Source of the DNA: Alopecurus myosuroides
Taxonomy: Eukaryota; Streptophyta; Magnoliopsida; Poales; Poaceae
Direction: 5' to 3'
DNA: 64,000 bases
Assembly: GCA_028641055.1 (NCBI GenBank)
Contig: CM054058.1
Location: 81,386,020 to 81,450,019, forward strand
How positions within the stretch are numbered: the first letter of the stretch is position 1; each line of letters begins with the position of its first letter. The translations under genes were made by a program, and so were the position numbers. The notes beneath the pieces are model-generated. The model worked only from the letters and a program-made list of their open reading frames with translations. It was not told where the DNA came from and ran no database searches. Of the stretch, positions 9,500 through 20,725 are shown piece after piece.

Positions 9500-10980
9500 A
9501 TGAAAGCGCCATCACTACTTGTTCAGTGCTTCCCTAGCTTGCTTCGAAGCAAGCCCACTAGTTTTGTGCCGGTTGTCTCGGAGAGGGATCTTCATCTACC
9601 ATCACCAGCTGTAGAAATAAAACCATCAAAGGTAATACTTTTTTTATCCGTCATACATGGACAAACAGCTATGCTACTTGTGTCTACAGAGGGCCTTCTG
9701 ACCCTTAGATAATTATTTTTATGGATAGAGAAATAAAGTGCGTCCAGAATCTTTTTCAAAGTGCTTAGCCGTATAAATATGCTGGATAGAAGGTCGATGC
9801 CTAAGGTATTGAGGTTTTCAAGGTGACATGCTCATGCAATTTCTTAGTATTCTGGCTGGCACTAAATTTTGTGTGGTTCTGCTAGCAATTGCTCATGTAT
9901 TAAAGTTGTTATTAATTATAAATTTCAATGCATGATTTTATTTGTTGTGTTTCAAGGGAAGGTCAGTGTAGCGGATATGAGAGCATTTTTTCCTTCAGAA
10001 GTACCACCACCAAAGCATGATGTTAAGTTCGCAGTCTCATATGGAACATTTCCTCTATGAATGCGCTTTTCAAAAAAAATTACTTATTCCCGCTTTTCTT
10101 TTCTCAGGGAGTCTCAAATACTGGGAGAGTTCCACTACTCTTGTGAACATTATTAAAAATGAGATCTGTGACGGGCAGCTAAGCTTCAGGGACTTGTGCA
10201 TTCTTGTGGGCAGTATGGAATTGTCGCAATGATGCAATTTTTAACAGGGTGCATAATATTCACTTTTTGCAGATGGTACACAAGGCTACTTATTGGATTT
10301 CTGCTTGGTCGCTCCTTCTGCCACAGGACCAGCGCCAGTTTATGGAGGTTGGATGCAACCGGTTGTTGGCTTTAGTCCGGGTCATCCTTACCTCCAACGG
10401 GTGGCAGCATGATCTCAGAATTTGCGCGTCGTAGTGGACTATGGTCCTTTTCATGTTCTTTTTCTTTCCATAAGAATGTTATAGTGATGCCACTTGCCTT
10501 GTAATACTCTTTATGTTTATGTTAATAAAAGCCGTATGCATCTACCCGATGCAGAGGCTGGGGCTTTGCCTCCTTTTCCAAAAAAAAAAGCTAAGCTTCA
10601 GGGGCAAGCAAGTTCTGGAGGTAACTTAACATTTGTAAATTTTATTTGAATGGTGCTCTGTACCTTTTACTAGGTGTATGGCCCTGCTCTTATTTCAAAA
10701 TTTTGGAGACTGCGTGTCTTTGCCTTTTGGGGATTAACCGCTTGCTTAAATTCCACTTCGGGGTGCATCTATAGTTCACTTCCAGGACAGAAATGCAGAA
10801 ACAATACGATGGAGAACAATGCTGAACGTGCTTGCAACTCTTGAGCAGGCTCGGGACAGGTAGAACAGACCATCGGAGAGCCATGTTACACCATCTCGAC
10901 AGACTTTAGCATTTCTATGCTGGGGAGTGGGATGAGCTCCCTACAATTGGCACACAAGGCCATCATCTTCTTGTACGACG
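9500..10980 (+). pseudogene. METTL18-type histidine protein methyltransferase pseudogene
   Basis: Exon 1 (9500-9631, 44 codons, MKAPSLLVQCFPSLL...) ends at a GT donor. A second piece at 9957-10023 encodes GKVSVADMRAFFPSEVPPPK. Exon 3 starts at 10108 after TTCTCAG and encodes GSLKYWESSTTLVNIIKNEI then CDGQLSFR, is broken by a LINE (10192-10588), and resumes as GKQVLE before a GT donor at 10621. A last piece (about 10720-10980) encodes RGASIVHFQDRNAETIR, a stop after EQARDR, and FYAGEWDELPT. This order matches plant homologues of the SAM-dependent methyltransferase that methylates ribosomal protein uL3 in yeast and animals. Stops, frameshifts, the LINE and loss of the C-terminal half make it non-functional. 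Confidence 0.75.
10192..10588 (+). mobile_element. 5'-truncated LINE with poly-A tail inserted in METTL18-like exon
   Basis: The 397-bp insert carries the extreme C-terminus of a plant LINE reverse-transcriptase protein (WAVWNCRNDAIFNR... to a stop near 10433), a 3' UTR with the common LINE landmark GATGCAGAGGCTGGGG, and an A10 tail ending at 10588. It is flanked by a perfect 15-bp duplication, AGCTAAGCTTCAGGG, at 10177-10191 and 10589-10603. Removing the insert and one duplication restores the interrupted exon (QLSFR-GKQVLE). Confidence 0.9.
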
Positions 10981-10984
10981 TCCA

Positions 10985-11222
10985 ACAGTCAATGTAGCAA
11001 TTTCAAATTGAGTTCGAAGCTGCGAGCGGTAATCACTATCACTACCTCACAGTAACTATACATGGCAAGCGGTTTTTGTTTGAGGAATCAAATGGGGCCA
11101 TAGTGTGTCAAAGCCGCTATGAAATATGGGATCACATGGCATGGGCCATTGTTAGGTAGGATCTGTCATTGTCTTCATCTGTCATTCTCTTGGATTTGCT
11201 AGATGCATACCTAATTGTCGAT
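10985..11222. other. Unrecognised stretch up to the copia element
   Basis: A short open stretch near 11020-11155 reads GNHYHYLTVTIHGKRFLFEE on the plus strand without obvious homology. It does not match the missing C-terminus of the methyltransferase as I know it, so the gene was broken here before or by another event. The TSD of the copia element (TCGAT) ends this stretch. Confidence 0.3.
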
Positions 11223-11379
11223 TGTTGGAGATGTAAGTTACTATCCGTATTGGATATGGAGTAGTACTCCAATCCAATATGTATACCCTCTGTACGCCAC
11301 CCTAGGGGCTTTTCCTAGGCCTTATTAACACGTACCCAATCGCCCGAAAGGGTATGATCGTTCCCCACAAAAATCCACA
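11223..11379 (+). repeat. 5' LTR of copia element
   Basis: 157 bp, beginning TGTTGGAG and ending TCCACA. It differs from the 3' LTR at roughly ten sites (for example GGAGTAGTACTCC versus GGATTAGTTTTCC), which implies an old insertion rather than a recent one. Confidence 0.95.
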
Positions 11380-11393
11380 TGGTATCGAGAGCC
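11380..11393 (+). promoter_or_regulatory. Primer binding site (initiator tRNA-Met)
   Basis: TGGTATCGAGAGCC directly follows the 5' LTR. It corresponds to the standard plant PBS TGGTATCAGAGCC with a one-base insertion. In this class it pairs with initiator methionine tRNA to prime minus-strand DNA synthesis. Confidence 0.85.
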
Positions 11394-11618
11394 TCTCTTC
11401 CTCCCTTCTAGCTGCCGCCACCGCTGGTCTCATCTCCGACCGCTGCTGCTTCCCCACAACTCCGGTGATTGTCGGCCTCCCTTCAAACACTCAATACCCG
11501 CCCTCCCTCTTCCCTTCTCCATTCTACCTCCAACACCACGTCCTTTCTCCAAAAACCCTAGCTACATCGAAACACAGTAGACATCCGCATAAACCCTAGA
11601 ACTAGCCCTCCTCTCTCA

Positions 11619-12061
11619 ATGGCGTCCTCCTCCTCCAACTACGTCATCGGATCGCCTCCTGCCACCAAGTGGACTCATGAAAATTTTATGTCATGGAAAG
11701 CACAAGGCCTCCCCTCTCTTCGTAGTGCTCGGGTCATGCCCCTTCTTGAGGGTGTCGACGTTGCGCCGCCGGAATTCTTGGAGTCTGTTGAAGAAAACCA
11801 GAAGAAGACCTCTATACCGAATCCAGCTTTTGATACCTGGGTCACTCGAGATCAACATGTGGTTAGCTTCTTGGTGAATTCTCTCTCTGATGATATACTT
11901 CCGCATACATACGGTCTCGAACACGCTGCTGAGGTGTGGGCTGCTATCACAAATCTGTTCTCTACCCAGTCAAAGGACAGAGTTTCATCATTGTGTGGTG
12001 CGCTCACAAACACCAAAAATCCGGATATGACCGCTCAATAGTTTATCTTTAAGATGATAGG
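11619..12061 (+). pseudogene. gag: copia gag, N-terminal part
   Basis: The start ATG lies in CTCAATGGCG and the protein begins MASSSSNYVIGSPPATKW. The frame encodes the UBN2-type capsid region (LSDDILPHTYGLEHAAEVW, NLFSTQSKDRVSSL) and reaches TAG at 12039-12041, where related copies have a glutamine (TAQQY). It continues through KMIG, is interrupted at 12062 by a solo-LTR-like insertion, and resumes at 14617. Both the nonsense mutation and the insertion inactivate it. Confidence 0.85.
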
Positions 12062-14616
12062 TGAAAGAGCATGGTTCCCCCATGTGTGGTTTTGGTAATT
12101 GATGACAATCACTATGGACTAATGGTTGCATTGAGCTATACTTGTAGAGTTTGTCCATAGGCAATGCATGATGTCCATGTGTTGGATTCAAGATAATCAA
12201 GTGGCGACCAAAGTGTTATTCATGTGAATATCCCAAGTTTGGTCATGAGAAAGTTGAGGATATTGTAAGTATGTATTGAAGAAGAATATTGTGTAAACAT
12301 TCATCTTTACCTTCAAGACATCATTATTATGAAGAGAGAAGAAAAGATACAAGGTTGATCAGGGCAAAGTGCTAAGCGATGGTTAATATTGATCAACTCA
12401 CAAAGCAAGAAGATGTACCATGTGGGATCATGGTATGGTAAGTAATTATTCATATAGATTTGTGTTCTAATCCATTATATGTGTGTGTGGTATATCTATG
12501 CGGGGTTAGTTATCTTTCGATGGGCTTGCATCAAAAGGAAGATTTCATATAGTCCATGGTGGATGATGTCAAGTTGTGGTCGTCATCAAGTTCGAGAAGT
12601 GCAAGTTCAAGGGGATCATATCGAAGAGATCACATGCTTGAAGATTTCCACTCTTTTGGAGATAATGTCCAAGTGAACATATACCTAAAAGAGCCTCTAC
12701 CATAGTGGCGTATGGGGGAGAAATCTATGTGTCTTCACCGAGCAAAGCGAAATCAGGAAAGGTGTTCCATCTTGAGGAGGTCAAGATTTTCATCATCTAG
12801 CTCAAGTGGAATGCTCAAGGCAAAGGTATGATCTTGATAGGTTTTGTATATTACCGGTCTCATAGCATTAGGAGGGAGACCGGGTTATAGGATAGATAAC
12901 CGTACTATCAAGAGGGGCTCTCATATTAGCAACTTGATCGCATCACTCGGAGAGAGTTCAAACCTTTCCATACTTGGCATCATCTTTCTTGGTTCTTATT
13001 TGTGTTTTCTCCATGTTTGGTTTTATAGCTTGTCATGTGTTTCAATACAAGCTCAAGTTCAGCAAAAACAGGTTTCGCATGAAAAACTTATTGCGTTTTT
13101 GATATTGGAGGTTTTACTGATTGTTCCTTTATAGAGAGGTCAAACCTTTCACCATTTGGTTTTATCCTCCAATGATGGACTATGATGTTTCTCTGCATGA
13201 TCTTATAATGCTCATCGTTGCGAGTTCAACGAGCCCAAGATCATCGAATACGGAGTCCGAAGGCGAAAGATATCGCGATCTTAGTGTAGGTGTTTTTCGG
13301 GAAACAGTTTGGCCGGCCGGGCCGGGCTCTAGGCCGGGCTGCTCGGGTGGGTGGCCAGCCTACGCGCAGGGTGACCAGCCCAGGCCGGCTCCCAGGCTGG
13401 GAAACGCAGAGAGGCCAGCCCAGGCCGGCTCCAGGCCGGGAAATACAGAGAGGCCAACCTAGGCGGGGCTCCAGGCTGGGCGGTTCTGTTAGGTGGCCGG
13501 CCTGGAGGTCGGCCAGACCGGCTCGGAGGCTGGGGACGCGCAGAATGCCCCCAACGGGCTGATTTGGGGGCCTATATAAGGGGTCTTCTTCCCCAATGGT
13601 TTCCCACCTTTTAGGCACGTTTTCCCCCACCATTGTTGACATTTTGGAGCTTGCTCTCTCTATTCCTCCATGATTGTTGCCTCCAATTAGTGGGAAAAGA
13701 GAGAGGAGATCTAGATCTACTATTCCACCAATCCATCTCTCCTCTTAGTGAGGGGAAAGTCTTTGGATCTAGATCTTGTGGATTCATTTGTTGAGTTCTT
13801 CCTTGTTCTTCCTCTCTTCTCCCCCATAGCATTTGTTGCTTTGGTGGGATTTGAGAGTGAAGGATTTGAGCACTTCTTGTGTTCTTGCCATTGCATAGGT
13901 TGCATCGGTTTGAGTTCTCTACGAGGATTCGTTCGAGTGAAAGGTTGAGAAGTGTGTTACTCTTGGGTTCTTGGAGTGCCCTTGAGCTTGTCCTCTTGGG
14001 TACTTGGAGTTCCCTAGACGGTTGTTGTTGTCTCGGAGTTTTGGTAGCTCCGGACCTTGTTGTCCCGGAGTTTTGGTGGCTCGGGAGCTTGTTGCTATCT
14101 CGGAGTTTTGGTGGCTCGCGGGATATTGTTGGGAGCCTCCAATTGAGTTGTGGAGATTGCCCCAACCTTGTACGGGATCGGTGACCACCCTCAAAGGTCC
14201 CATAGTGGATCGTGGCACTCTGCATTGGTTGAGGCACGAGCAGAATAAGGTGAGCCATTGGGCGCTTGGAGTCATTGTGACTCCACACCTCTCCAACGGA
14301 GATTAGCTTCCATTGGGAAGTGAACTTCTGCATAAATCATCGTCTCCTTGTCTCTTGTTTATTTCTATACCCGATCTCTTTACTTATGCAATTTACTTTG
14401 TGATAGCCATCGAGCTTGAAGTAACATATCTTGCTATCACATAGTTGCTTGAATTGTTTAGCATAAGTTGTTGGTGCACATAGGTGAACCTAGCTTGTTT
14501 AGGTTTTGGCTTGATAAATTAAACGCTAGTTTTATTACGCATTTATTCAAGCCTTAACCGTAATTATTTTTAAATGCCTATTCAGCCCCCCTCTAGGCGA
14601 CATCCGTGTCCTTTCA
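12062..14616. mobile_element. Solo-LTR-like insertion (2,555 bp) in copia gag
   Basis: The insert begins TGAAAG and ends CTTTCA (TG...CA with a 6-bp perfect inverted end) and is flanked by the 5-bp duplication ATAGG at 12057-12061 and 14617-14621. Excising it rejoins gag exactly (KMIG-YASEF). No internal protein, primer site or second LTR is seen, which fits a solo LTR or an unclassified non-coding LTR-type element. It contains a degenerate GC-rich minisatellite (13300-13520). The frames within it have no recognisable domains. Confidence 0.75.
13300..13520. repeat. Degenerate GC-rich minisatellite
   Basis: Units around GGCCAGCCCAGGCCGGCTCC and variants recur at about 46-bp spacing within the solo-LTR-like insert. 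The long complementary frames here come from composition and repetition, not from a gene. Confidence 0.6.
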
Positions 14617-15237
14617 ATAGGCTATGCTTCTGAGTTCGCTGCGGCGGGCAAACGTGTGGATGATGATGAGCTTAAGGATTACATCCTCAATGGACTTGAT
14701 GGCACCTACAATCCGCTTGTTGCATCTATCAATGTGGTTCCCTCTACCACACTTAACTACCTTTGCTCTCAGCTCATGTCTTATGAATACCGTGAGAACA
14801 AGTTAGTTGCCTCTGGCCAAGGAACATCTACCTTCACCTCATCTGTCAATGCAGCCCCTCGTCGCCCCCCAAACACATATGGTACCGCACCCCCAAAACC
14901 TCCCCTCTTTCCAACACCACCGCAAGACTATCCTATGCCAAGACCACCGCAGCCCTACCATCCCCCTCCCCCACCTCCCTACCATCCACCGTACCAACCA
15001 TACACAGCCCCGCCACCCTCCTACTATCCACCCCCTCCAATGCCTTACTACCAGCCGACACCACCATCATACTACCCACCACCACGTCCCATACACCCCA
15101 CTCAAAACTATAACCCTCGGCCTCCTAGCCGTCCCATCCAGCTAGCCAAAAAAGATCAGGGTCATCGCCCTAAAGGGGGGCCTGGTAAGCATGACCGTGT
15201 CGCCACTCCTTGGCAGGAAGGAGTACTCTGCTGGTGA
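14617..15237 (+). pseudogene. gag: copia gag, C-terminal part, zinc knuckle deleted
   Basis: The frame resumes after the insertion as YASEFAAAGKRVDDDELKDY and continues through a long Pro/Tyr-rich segment (residue-level repeats of PPPYHPP type, 14880-15110) to a basic stretch. In the related copy at 48114-49339 the next element is a CCHC zinc knuckle (CQICKKEGHAAGDC). Here the sequence jumps from GVLCW to the following WWRYGDDNDDD region and the knuckle is missing, with a frame change. The knuckle binds genomic RNA in this family, so this deletion alone would impair packaging. Confidence 0.8.
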
Positions 15238-15290
15238 GTGTTGGTGGCGCTACGGTGATGATAATGATGATGATGACCCGCCACCTGAGA

Positions 15291-16630
15291 ACAAAGCTGC
15301 ATATGGAGTTGATACAAATTGGTATGTACACACTGGTGCTACAAATCATGTTACTGGACATCTAAATAAACTTCAGGTGCATGAATATTATCATGGGCGT
15401 GATTAAGTTCACAATGCTAGTGGACAAGGTATGGATATTGCACACATTGGTCATTCAGTTTTGTACACCCCTAGTAGTTCTATTCAACTTCACATATCTT
15501 GCATGTCCCTAGTTCTTCCATGAATTTGCTCTCCGCTCATAAAATTGCTCTTGATAATAATGCTTTCATTGCGATTCATCCTTTCTTTTTCTTGATAAAG
15601 GACCAGGCAACGCAGCAAGTCATGTTTAGAGGTCCTTGTCATGGTGGCCTATATCCCATTGTTCCTGTGTCAACGGGGTCTTCTTCCATGCAAGCACTGG
15701 TCACCATCAAGCCTTCATCCTCCATGTGGCATCGTCGTTTAGGTCATCCATCTTAGTTTATTGTTCAGCAAATTCTTAGGAAAAATAATCTTCCGTATAC
15801 TCCAGAAATAAATTCTTACATATGTGATTCATGCCAACTAGCAAAGATCCATCAGTTTCCCTATAGTATCTCTACCAGTGTGTCCACAGTTCCCTTGGAA
15901 CAGATATTTTCTGATGTATGGGGTCCTTCTTCTCCTTCTGCTAGCAAACATGTCTATTATGTAAGCTTCATTGATGATTTTAGCAAGTTTACATGGATTT
16001 ATTTGCTCAAAAAGCGTTCAGATGTGTACCAAGTCTTCCTTAATTTTCAGTAGTATGTTGAGCGAAAAATTTAATCACAAAATCATTACTATGCAAACTG
16101 ATTGGGGTGGTGAATGTGAAAAACTCCATGGTTTCTTTCAAAAAGTTGGCATCACTCATCATGTGTCTTGTCCGCATGCTCATCAACAAAACGGGTCTGC
16201 TGAACGCAAACACCGTCACATTGTTGAAGTAGGTCTTGCACTTCTTGCTGATGCTTCTATGCCATTGAAATATTCGGATGATCCGTTACTCACAGCCACG
16301 TTTCTTATCAATTTACTTCCTTCCAAGGTCCTAAACTTTAACACCCCTACACATAAACTTCTTGGCATTGTTCCTAACTATGACTCTCTTCTTGTTTTTG
16401 GTTGTGCTTGTTGGCCCAACTTACGTCCCTATAATAAGCACAAACTTTCCTTCCGCTCGAAACGGTGTGCTTTTCTTGGGTACAGTCCCCTTCATAAAGG
16501 AGTCAAGTATCTAGATATCACCATTGGTCGTGTCTATATATCACGAGATGTAGTATTTGATGAGAATCTTTTTCCTTTTGATGCACTTCATCCCAATGCA
16601 GGTCGTCGCTTAAGAGAGGAAATTCTGTTA
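15291..16630 (+). pseudogene. pol: copia protease and integrase region
   Basis: The protease begins near GVDTNWYVHTGATNHVT, with the catalytic motif DTGA mutated to HTGA. The frame then meets TAA at about 15403 and shifts. A GAG-pre-integrase HHCC-like segment (SSMWHRRLGHPS ... ICDSCQLAK) spans 15715-15850 with a TAG near 15754. The integrase core continues (DVWGPSSP, FIDDFSKFTWIY, TDWGGECEKLHGFFQ, HQQNGSAERKHRHIVE) with another TAG near 16052. The longest open piece runs 15971-17179. Integrase ahead of reverse transcriptase identifies copia. Confidence 0.85.
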
Positions 16631-17369
16631 CTTCCCACAGAAACATCATCCGTAACATCTAATGATAGGGGTGTGCATACTAATGATCGTTGTCTGCAGA
16701 TTGTTCCTGTTGTTACACCTGTACAGGACACAACTGCTGAAGAAAATTCGGAAGAAAGTGGTGAAATCAGTGGTCAAAATGATGCGTCTAGTGAAGATTT
16801 AACATCTGGACAAAATGGTGCTGAAAACGAGGCAGATTTGGAGGCAGAATCTGCCTCGGATCCTTCCCTGTCAGCGTCAGCGGCCGGAATGACCGCGCAA
16901 CGCTCGGTGCACCGGTCTGGTCGGGGGCACAGTTCCCAGGGACCCGCCAACCCATCTTCTACTGCCACGTCGCGCCGTCTGCATGTCGACAATGATCACC
17001 TCGAGCAGGCCAATGATTACCCCGAGCAGGGCTCGCCAGACTCGGCGCAGTCTGCCGCGGCGGATGCGTCGGACAGTGAGCGCAATGATTGCTCCTCACC
17101 TCTGTCCCCGACAATGCTGTATCCCCCTGCGGCAGCTCACCACACCCGTCTCGCCACCTGTCAGCGCCAGCAGCAGTGATGCGGACACAGCTGACGCTGC
17201 TGCTTCTGATCACGTGCGCATCCCAGGATCTTCTGTGGACACTACCGATTCTTCTCAAGCTGCTGTTCCAAGACTTCAAACTCGTCTACATAAAGGTATC
17301 AAAAATCCTACAAAATATATCGATGGGACAGTTCCATACAAAAATAATTTTGTACTGTTTGCATCCATA

Positions 17370-18475
17370 GGAGAACCTCAAAATTGCAAGGAAGCTCTTA
17401 CAGACAAAAATTGGACGACTGCCATGCAAGATGAATATGATGCTCTTATGGCCAACAAAACTTGGCATTTAGTACCACCTACTTCCAACAAAAATATCAT
17501 TGATTGCAAGTGGTTTTACAGGATCAAGAAACATGCTGATGGTTCCATTGAGAGGTACAAAGCTCGCTTAGTTGCAAAGAGATTCAAACAAAGGTATGAC
17601 ATTGACTATGAGGACACTTTCAGTCATGTTGTTAAAGCAGCCACTATCAGAATTGTTCTTTCTACCTCAGTTTCCAATGGTTGGAGCTTAAGGGAGCTAG
17701 ATGTAAAGAATGCATTCTTACATGGTGTTCTGAAGGAAGAAGTGTACATGAAACAACCACTAGGTTTTGAGTCTTCCGCTAATCCAAATTATATATGCAG
17801 CCTTGACAAAGCTATATTTGGATTAAAACAGGCACCTCGTGCATGGTACTCTCGTCTCAGCTCAAAGTTGCACACTCTTGGATTTGTTCCATCCAAAGCA
17901 GATACATCATTGTTTCTTTTTGAACAGTTAGGGGTTACTATGTTTTTTTTTATTTATGTTGATGATATTATTGTCACTAGTTCTTCGGATACATCAATTT
18001 CAGCTCTTCTATAGAATTTAAGTGCGTACTTTGCATTAAAGGATCTTGGTGATCTTCATTTCTTCTTGGGACTTGAAGTACACAGAGGAGCAGATAGTCT
18101 ACTTTTATATCAAGAAAAATATGTCAATGATCTTCTTGCTCGTGTTGGTATGACTGATTGCACATCATGTCCTACTCCTCTCTCCAGCAGTGATACTTTA
18201 TCTCTTCATACTGGTTCTCCGCTTGGGCCTGAGGACAGTACTAGTTACACAAGTGTTGTTGGTGCTCTTCAGTATTTGACATTAACTAGACCGGATTTGT
18301 CTTTCTCTGTTAATAAGGTTTGCCAGTTTCTACATGCACCAACAACTGTCCATTGGATAGCTGTGAAGAGGATTTTACGCTACATTAATGGTACTCGCAC
18401 GTTTGGTCTCACTTTTCAGAATCTCCTTCTACACTTCTCAGTGCCTTTTAAGATGCAGATTGGGCAGTTGATATG
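17370..18475 (+). pseudogene. pol: copia reverse transcriptase (RVT_2)
   Basis: The plus-strand frame carries [20 protein letters not shown], the RYKARLVAK block, [31 protein letters not shown] and the catalytic box [14 protein letters not shown] at 18012-18014 interrupts it. It resumes at 18066 with [20 protein letters not shown] and [15 protein letters not shown], then loses frame near 18450. A conserved motif reads [10 protein letters not shown] where relatives have VAKGFKQ. Confidence 0.9.
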
Positions 18476-18904
18476 GATGACAGAAGATCTACTGGAGGAT
18501 TTGCCATCTTTTTTGGGTCCAATCTAGTATCATGGAGTGCGAGAAAATAGCCTACAGTATCACGCTCTAGCACTGAAGCAGAATACAAAGCCTTACCAAA
18601 TGCAACTGCTGAATTGATATGGGTTGAGGCGCTAGTACGAGAGCTTGGTGTTCAGATAAAAGAGAAGCCATGTCTATGGTGTGACAATCTTGGTGCTACG
18701 TTCCTGTCAGCAAATCCGGTGTTTCATGCTCGCACTAAACACATCGAGATAGATTTTTACTTTGTCCGTGAACGAGTTGCAAATAAACAATTTGATGTAA
18801 GATATATATCTAGTAAGGATCAGATAGCTGATGGGTTTACTAAAACATTATGTACAAAGAAACTTGAGAAATTCCGCCGTAATCTCAACCTTTGCAAGGT
18901 TTAG
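18476..18904 (+). pseudogene. pol: copia RNase H domain
   Basis: After a frameshift the region encodes the Ty1/copia RNase H, including [12 protein letters not shown], a TAG in place of a residue in [38 protein letters not shown] and [13 protein letters not shown], ending in a stop at 18902-18904 just before the polypurine tract. Confidence 0.85.
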
Positions 18905-18915
18905 ATTAAGGGGGG
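18905..18915 (+). promoter_or_regulatory. Polypurine tract
   Basis: ATTAAGGGGGG immediately precedes the 3' LTR at 18916. It primes plus-strand DNA synthesis in LTR retrotransposons. Confidence 0.85.
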
Positions 18916-19072
18916 TGTTGGAGATGTAAGTTACTATCCGTATTGGATATGGATTAGTTTTCCAATCCAATACGTATACCCTCTGTACGCCACCCTAGGG
19001 GCTTTTCGTAGGCCTTATTAACACGTACCCGATCGCCCGAAAGGGTACGATCGTTCCCCACGAAAATCCACA
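18916..19072 (+). repeat. 3' LTR of copia element
   Basis: 157 bp, TGTTGGAG to TCCACA, followed by the TSD copy TCGAT at 19073-19077. Confidence 0.95.
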
Positions 19073-19077
19073 TCGAT

Positions 19078-20525
19078 AACCTGGGAAAACTTATTCATGT
19101 GGAGCCGCTTGGTACCATTTTTCTTGAAAGCTTATATCACTTGTGTATATAGTTGTTTAAGTAGATACTCATGTACTGCTTGTTGGTTCCTGCTTCAGGT
19201 TCAGTATAGATTAAACTGTTGCGGGTTCCCAAAATTTCTAATGGAAGAAATAATTAAATTGTCGCTGGTTCTAGAAAGACTTAAACTAGGCTACTAGAGA
19301 CCAAAATATCATATAGAGCAGAACAACGTTAATCCATGAGCTTTAGTGCCTTCTTGTGTTGACACTATTAGGCATGTCATGCAATCCACTTGTACTCCTG
19401 ATTATTTGAATGTACTCCTTGTTTATTTATTTTCCACAAATGTTCTTGCCTGTACCAAATTAGAACCACACTCTACTAACTATATAGAGAAAATTCTGAA
19501 AATTGGCACTCGTCAGTGTCAAATTAAGATGTGTTTTGACCAATCCATACCATATATTTTAAATTTATAATTCAACTTGTACTCATGTTAATGATCTGCA
19601 ATTAATTACTCATTGGAGTATGTTGTCAATATGAAATTAATTACTCATTGGGGTATATTGTCAATCTGAAATTAATTACTGAAATTTTCTTGGACTGCCA
19701 CTTGGCCTCCATTTAGTTTAAAATGTCTGAAATTATTTTAGGAGTAAATCTGAATTACAGTTCTCTTGCAGGTCTCACAAATTTGAAGGAACTGCATACA
19801 TATTCTTTTGGAATTACAGATCTGGGTGTTGAGGTAAAAAGTGGATGAATGATCCAAATAAGTAATTCTTCAATGTGGATGACCAGGGCTGGGCACCAGT
19901 ATCCTTGATAGATGACTTTAAAGAGGTCAGTTTGCAGGTTCTACGGGTTGCTTTGTTGCTATAATCAGCAATCTAATAAGAAAATTTTCAACAGCCAAAT
20001 AAGAAATTCTTCAATAACCTCTGAATGGCCTGGTCACTTTGAGTTATTTGATTACCTCTCGGAGAAGAGACAAAGATTTGGCCTATAGAAGTTTCGATCC
20101 ATGTAAACTGAATTCTAGGATAGCCATTTTGCTGTTAATTGGACCAAATTACTGCTGTGATTGATAAATTTTATGCTATTGTTCACAGTTATATGGCTTC
20201 CCCTTGCCCCTTCCCATGTTTATAGTATGAAATTGGTGAATCTATCATAGCTTTATCTGCATTTCTTGCTCGGCAGCCTCTAACGTGCAAGATTGTGGCT
20301 CATACTATGTTGTGTGTATGCATCCGTCTCGGATAGAACAGAGTTATCACTGATCATGTATAGTACGTGTGATGATATGTGATTTGGTGTGATGGTTGAA
20401 TCATGTTTAATCTACATATTGTTACTATAGTTATGATTTAATGAGCAATTTATGTTTTAATGCAATTTCGAAAGAACAAATAGCTGTTAAGAATGCCATT
20501 TTGGAAAATGCCGATAACTGAATTA
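19078..20525. other. Intergenic DNA with exon-like islands
   Basis: Mostly AT-rich with no continuous gene. Near 19771-19834 an island between TTGCAG and GGTAAA reads GLTNLKELHTYSFGITDLGV, resembling a leucine-rich-repeat segment. Near 19844-19925 another reads FFNVDDQGWAPVSLIDDFKE after a stop. Either could be leftover exons of a host gene, but I cannot name one. Confidence 0.3.
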
Positions 20526-20725
20526 GTGGCACTTTGCCAAAGTGCCAGTAATTGAATCCGGGGCATTTTACAAATGTGCCACTAATATTTTTTGGCGGCA
20601 CTTTGGTAAAGTGCCACTAACTGAATTGAGGGCACTTTGCCAAAGTACCACTAGTAGTTTTAGTGATACTTTGGCAAAGTGCCCACGATCAACCGGGACA
20701 CTTTGTCAAAGTGCCACTAAAAGGT
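20526..20725. repeat. Cluster of six short palindromes (GGCACTTTGNCAAAGTGCC)
   Basis: Six imperfect copies of a 19-20-bp palindrome lie within about 200 bp, with spacer text such as ACTAACTGAATT shared between some copies. Regularly spaced palindromes resemble the subterminal arrays of CACTA elements. No CACTA terminus was identified with confidence next to them. Confidence 0.65.

Larger units (their letters stand above)
11223..19072 (+). mobile_element. Ty1/copia LTR retrotransposon, mutated, with nested insertion
   Basis: It has 157-bp LTRs at 11223-11379 and 18916-19072, both TGTTGGAG...CCACA, and a perfect 5-bp TSD TCGAT at 11218-11222 and 19073-19077. A primer binding site follows the 5' LTR and a polypurine tract precedes the 3' LTR. 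The domain order gag, protease, integrase, reverse transcriptase, RNase H defines copia. Total length is 7,850 bp including a 2,555-bp insertion in gag. Numerous stops and shifts make it non-autonomous. The rearranged element at 36311-49355 belongs to a close relative with similar 156-bp LTRs. Confidence 0.95.

Noticed and set aside
13611..14333. 240-codon minus-strand frame in the solo-LTR-like insertion
   Set aside because: Low complexity with Arg/Ser/Gln runs, no domain, complementary to other open frames; LTR sequence explains it.
19771..19925. Leucine-rich-repeat-like exon plus FFNVDDQGWAPVSL island as a host gene
   Set aside because: Two short islands with a stop between and no continuing exons; kept only as a note in the intergenic entry.
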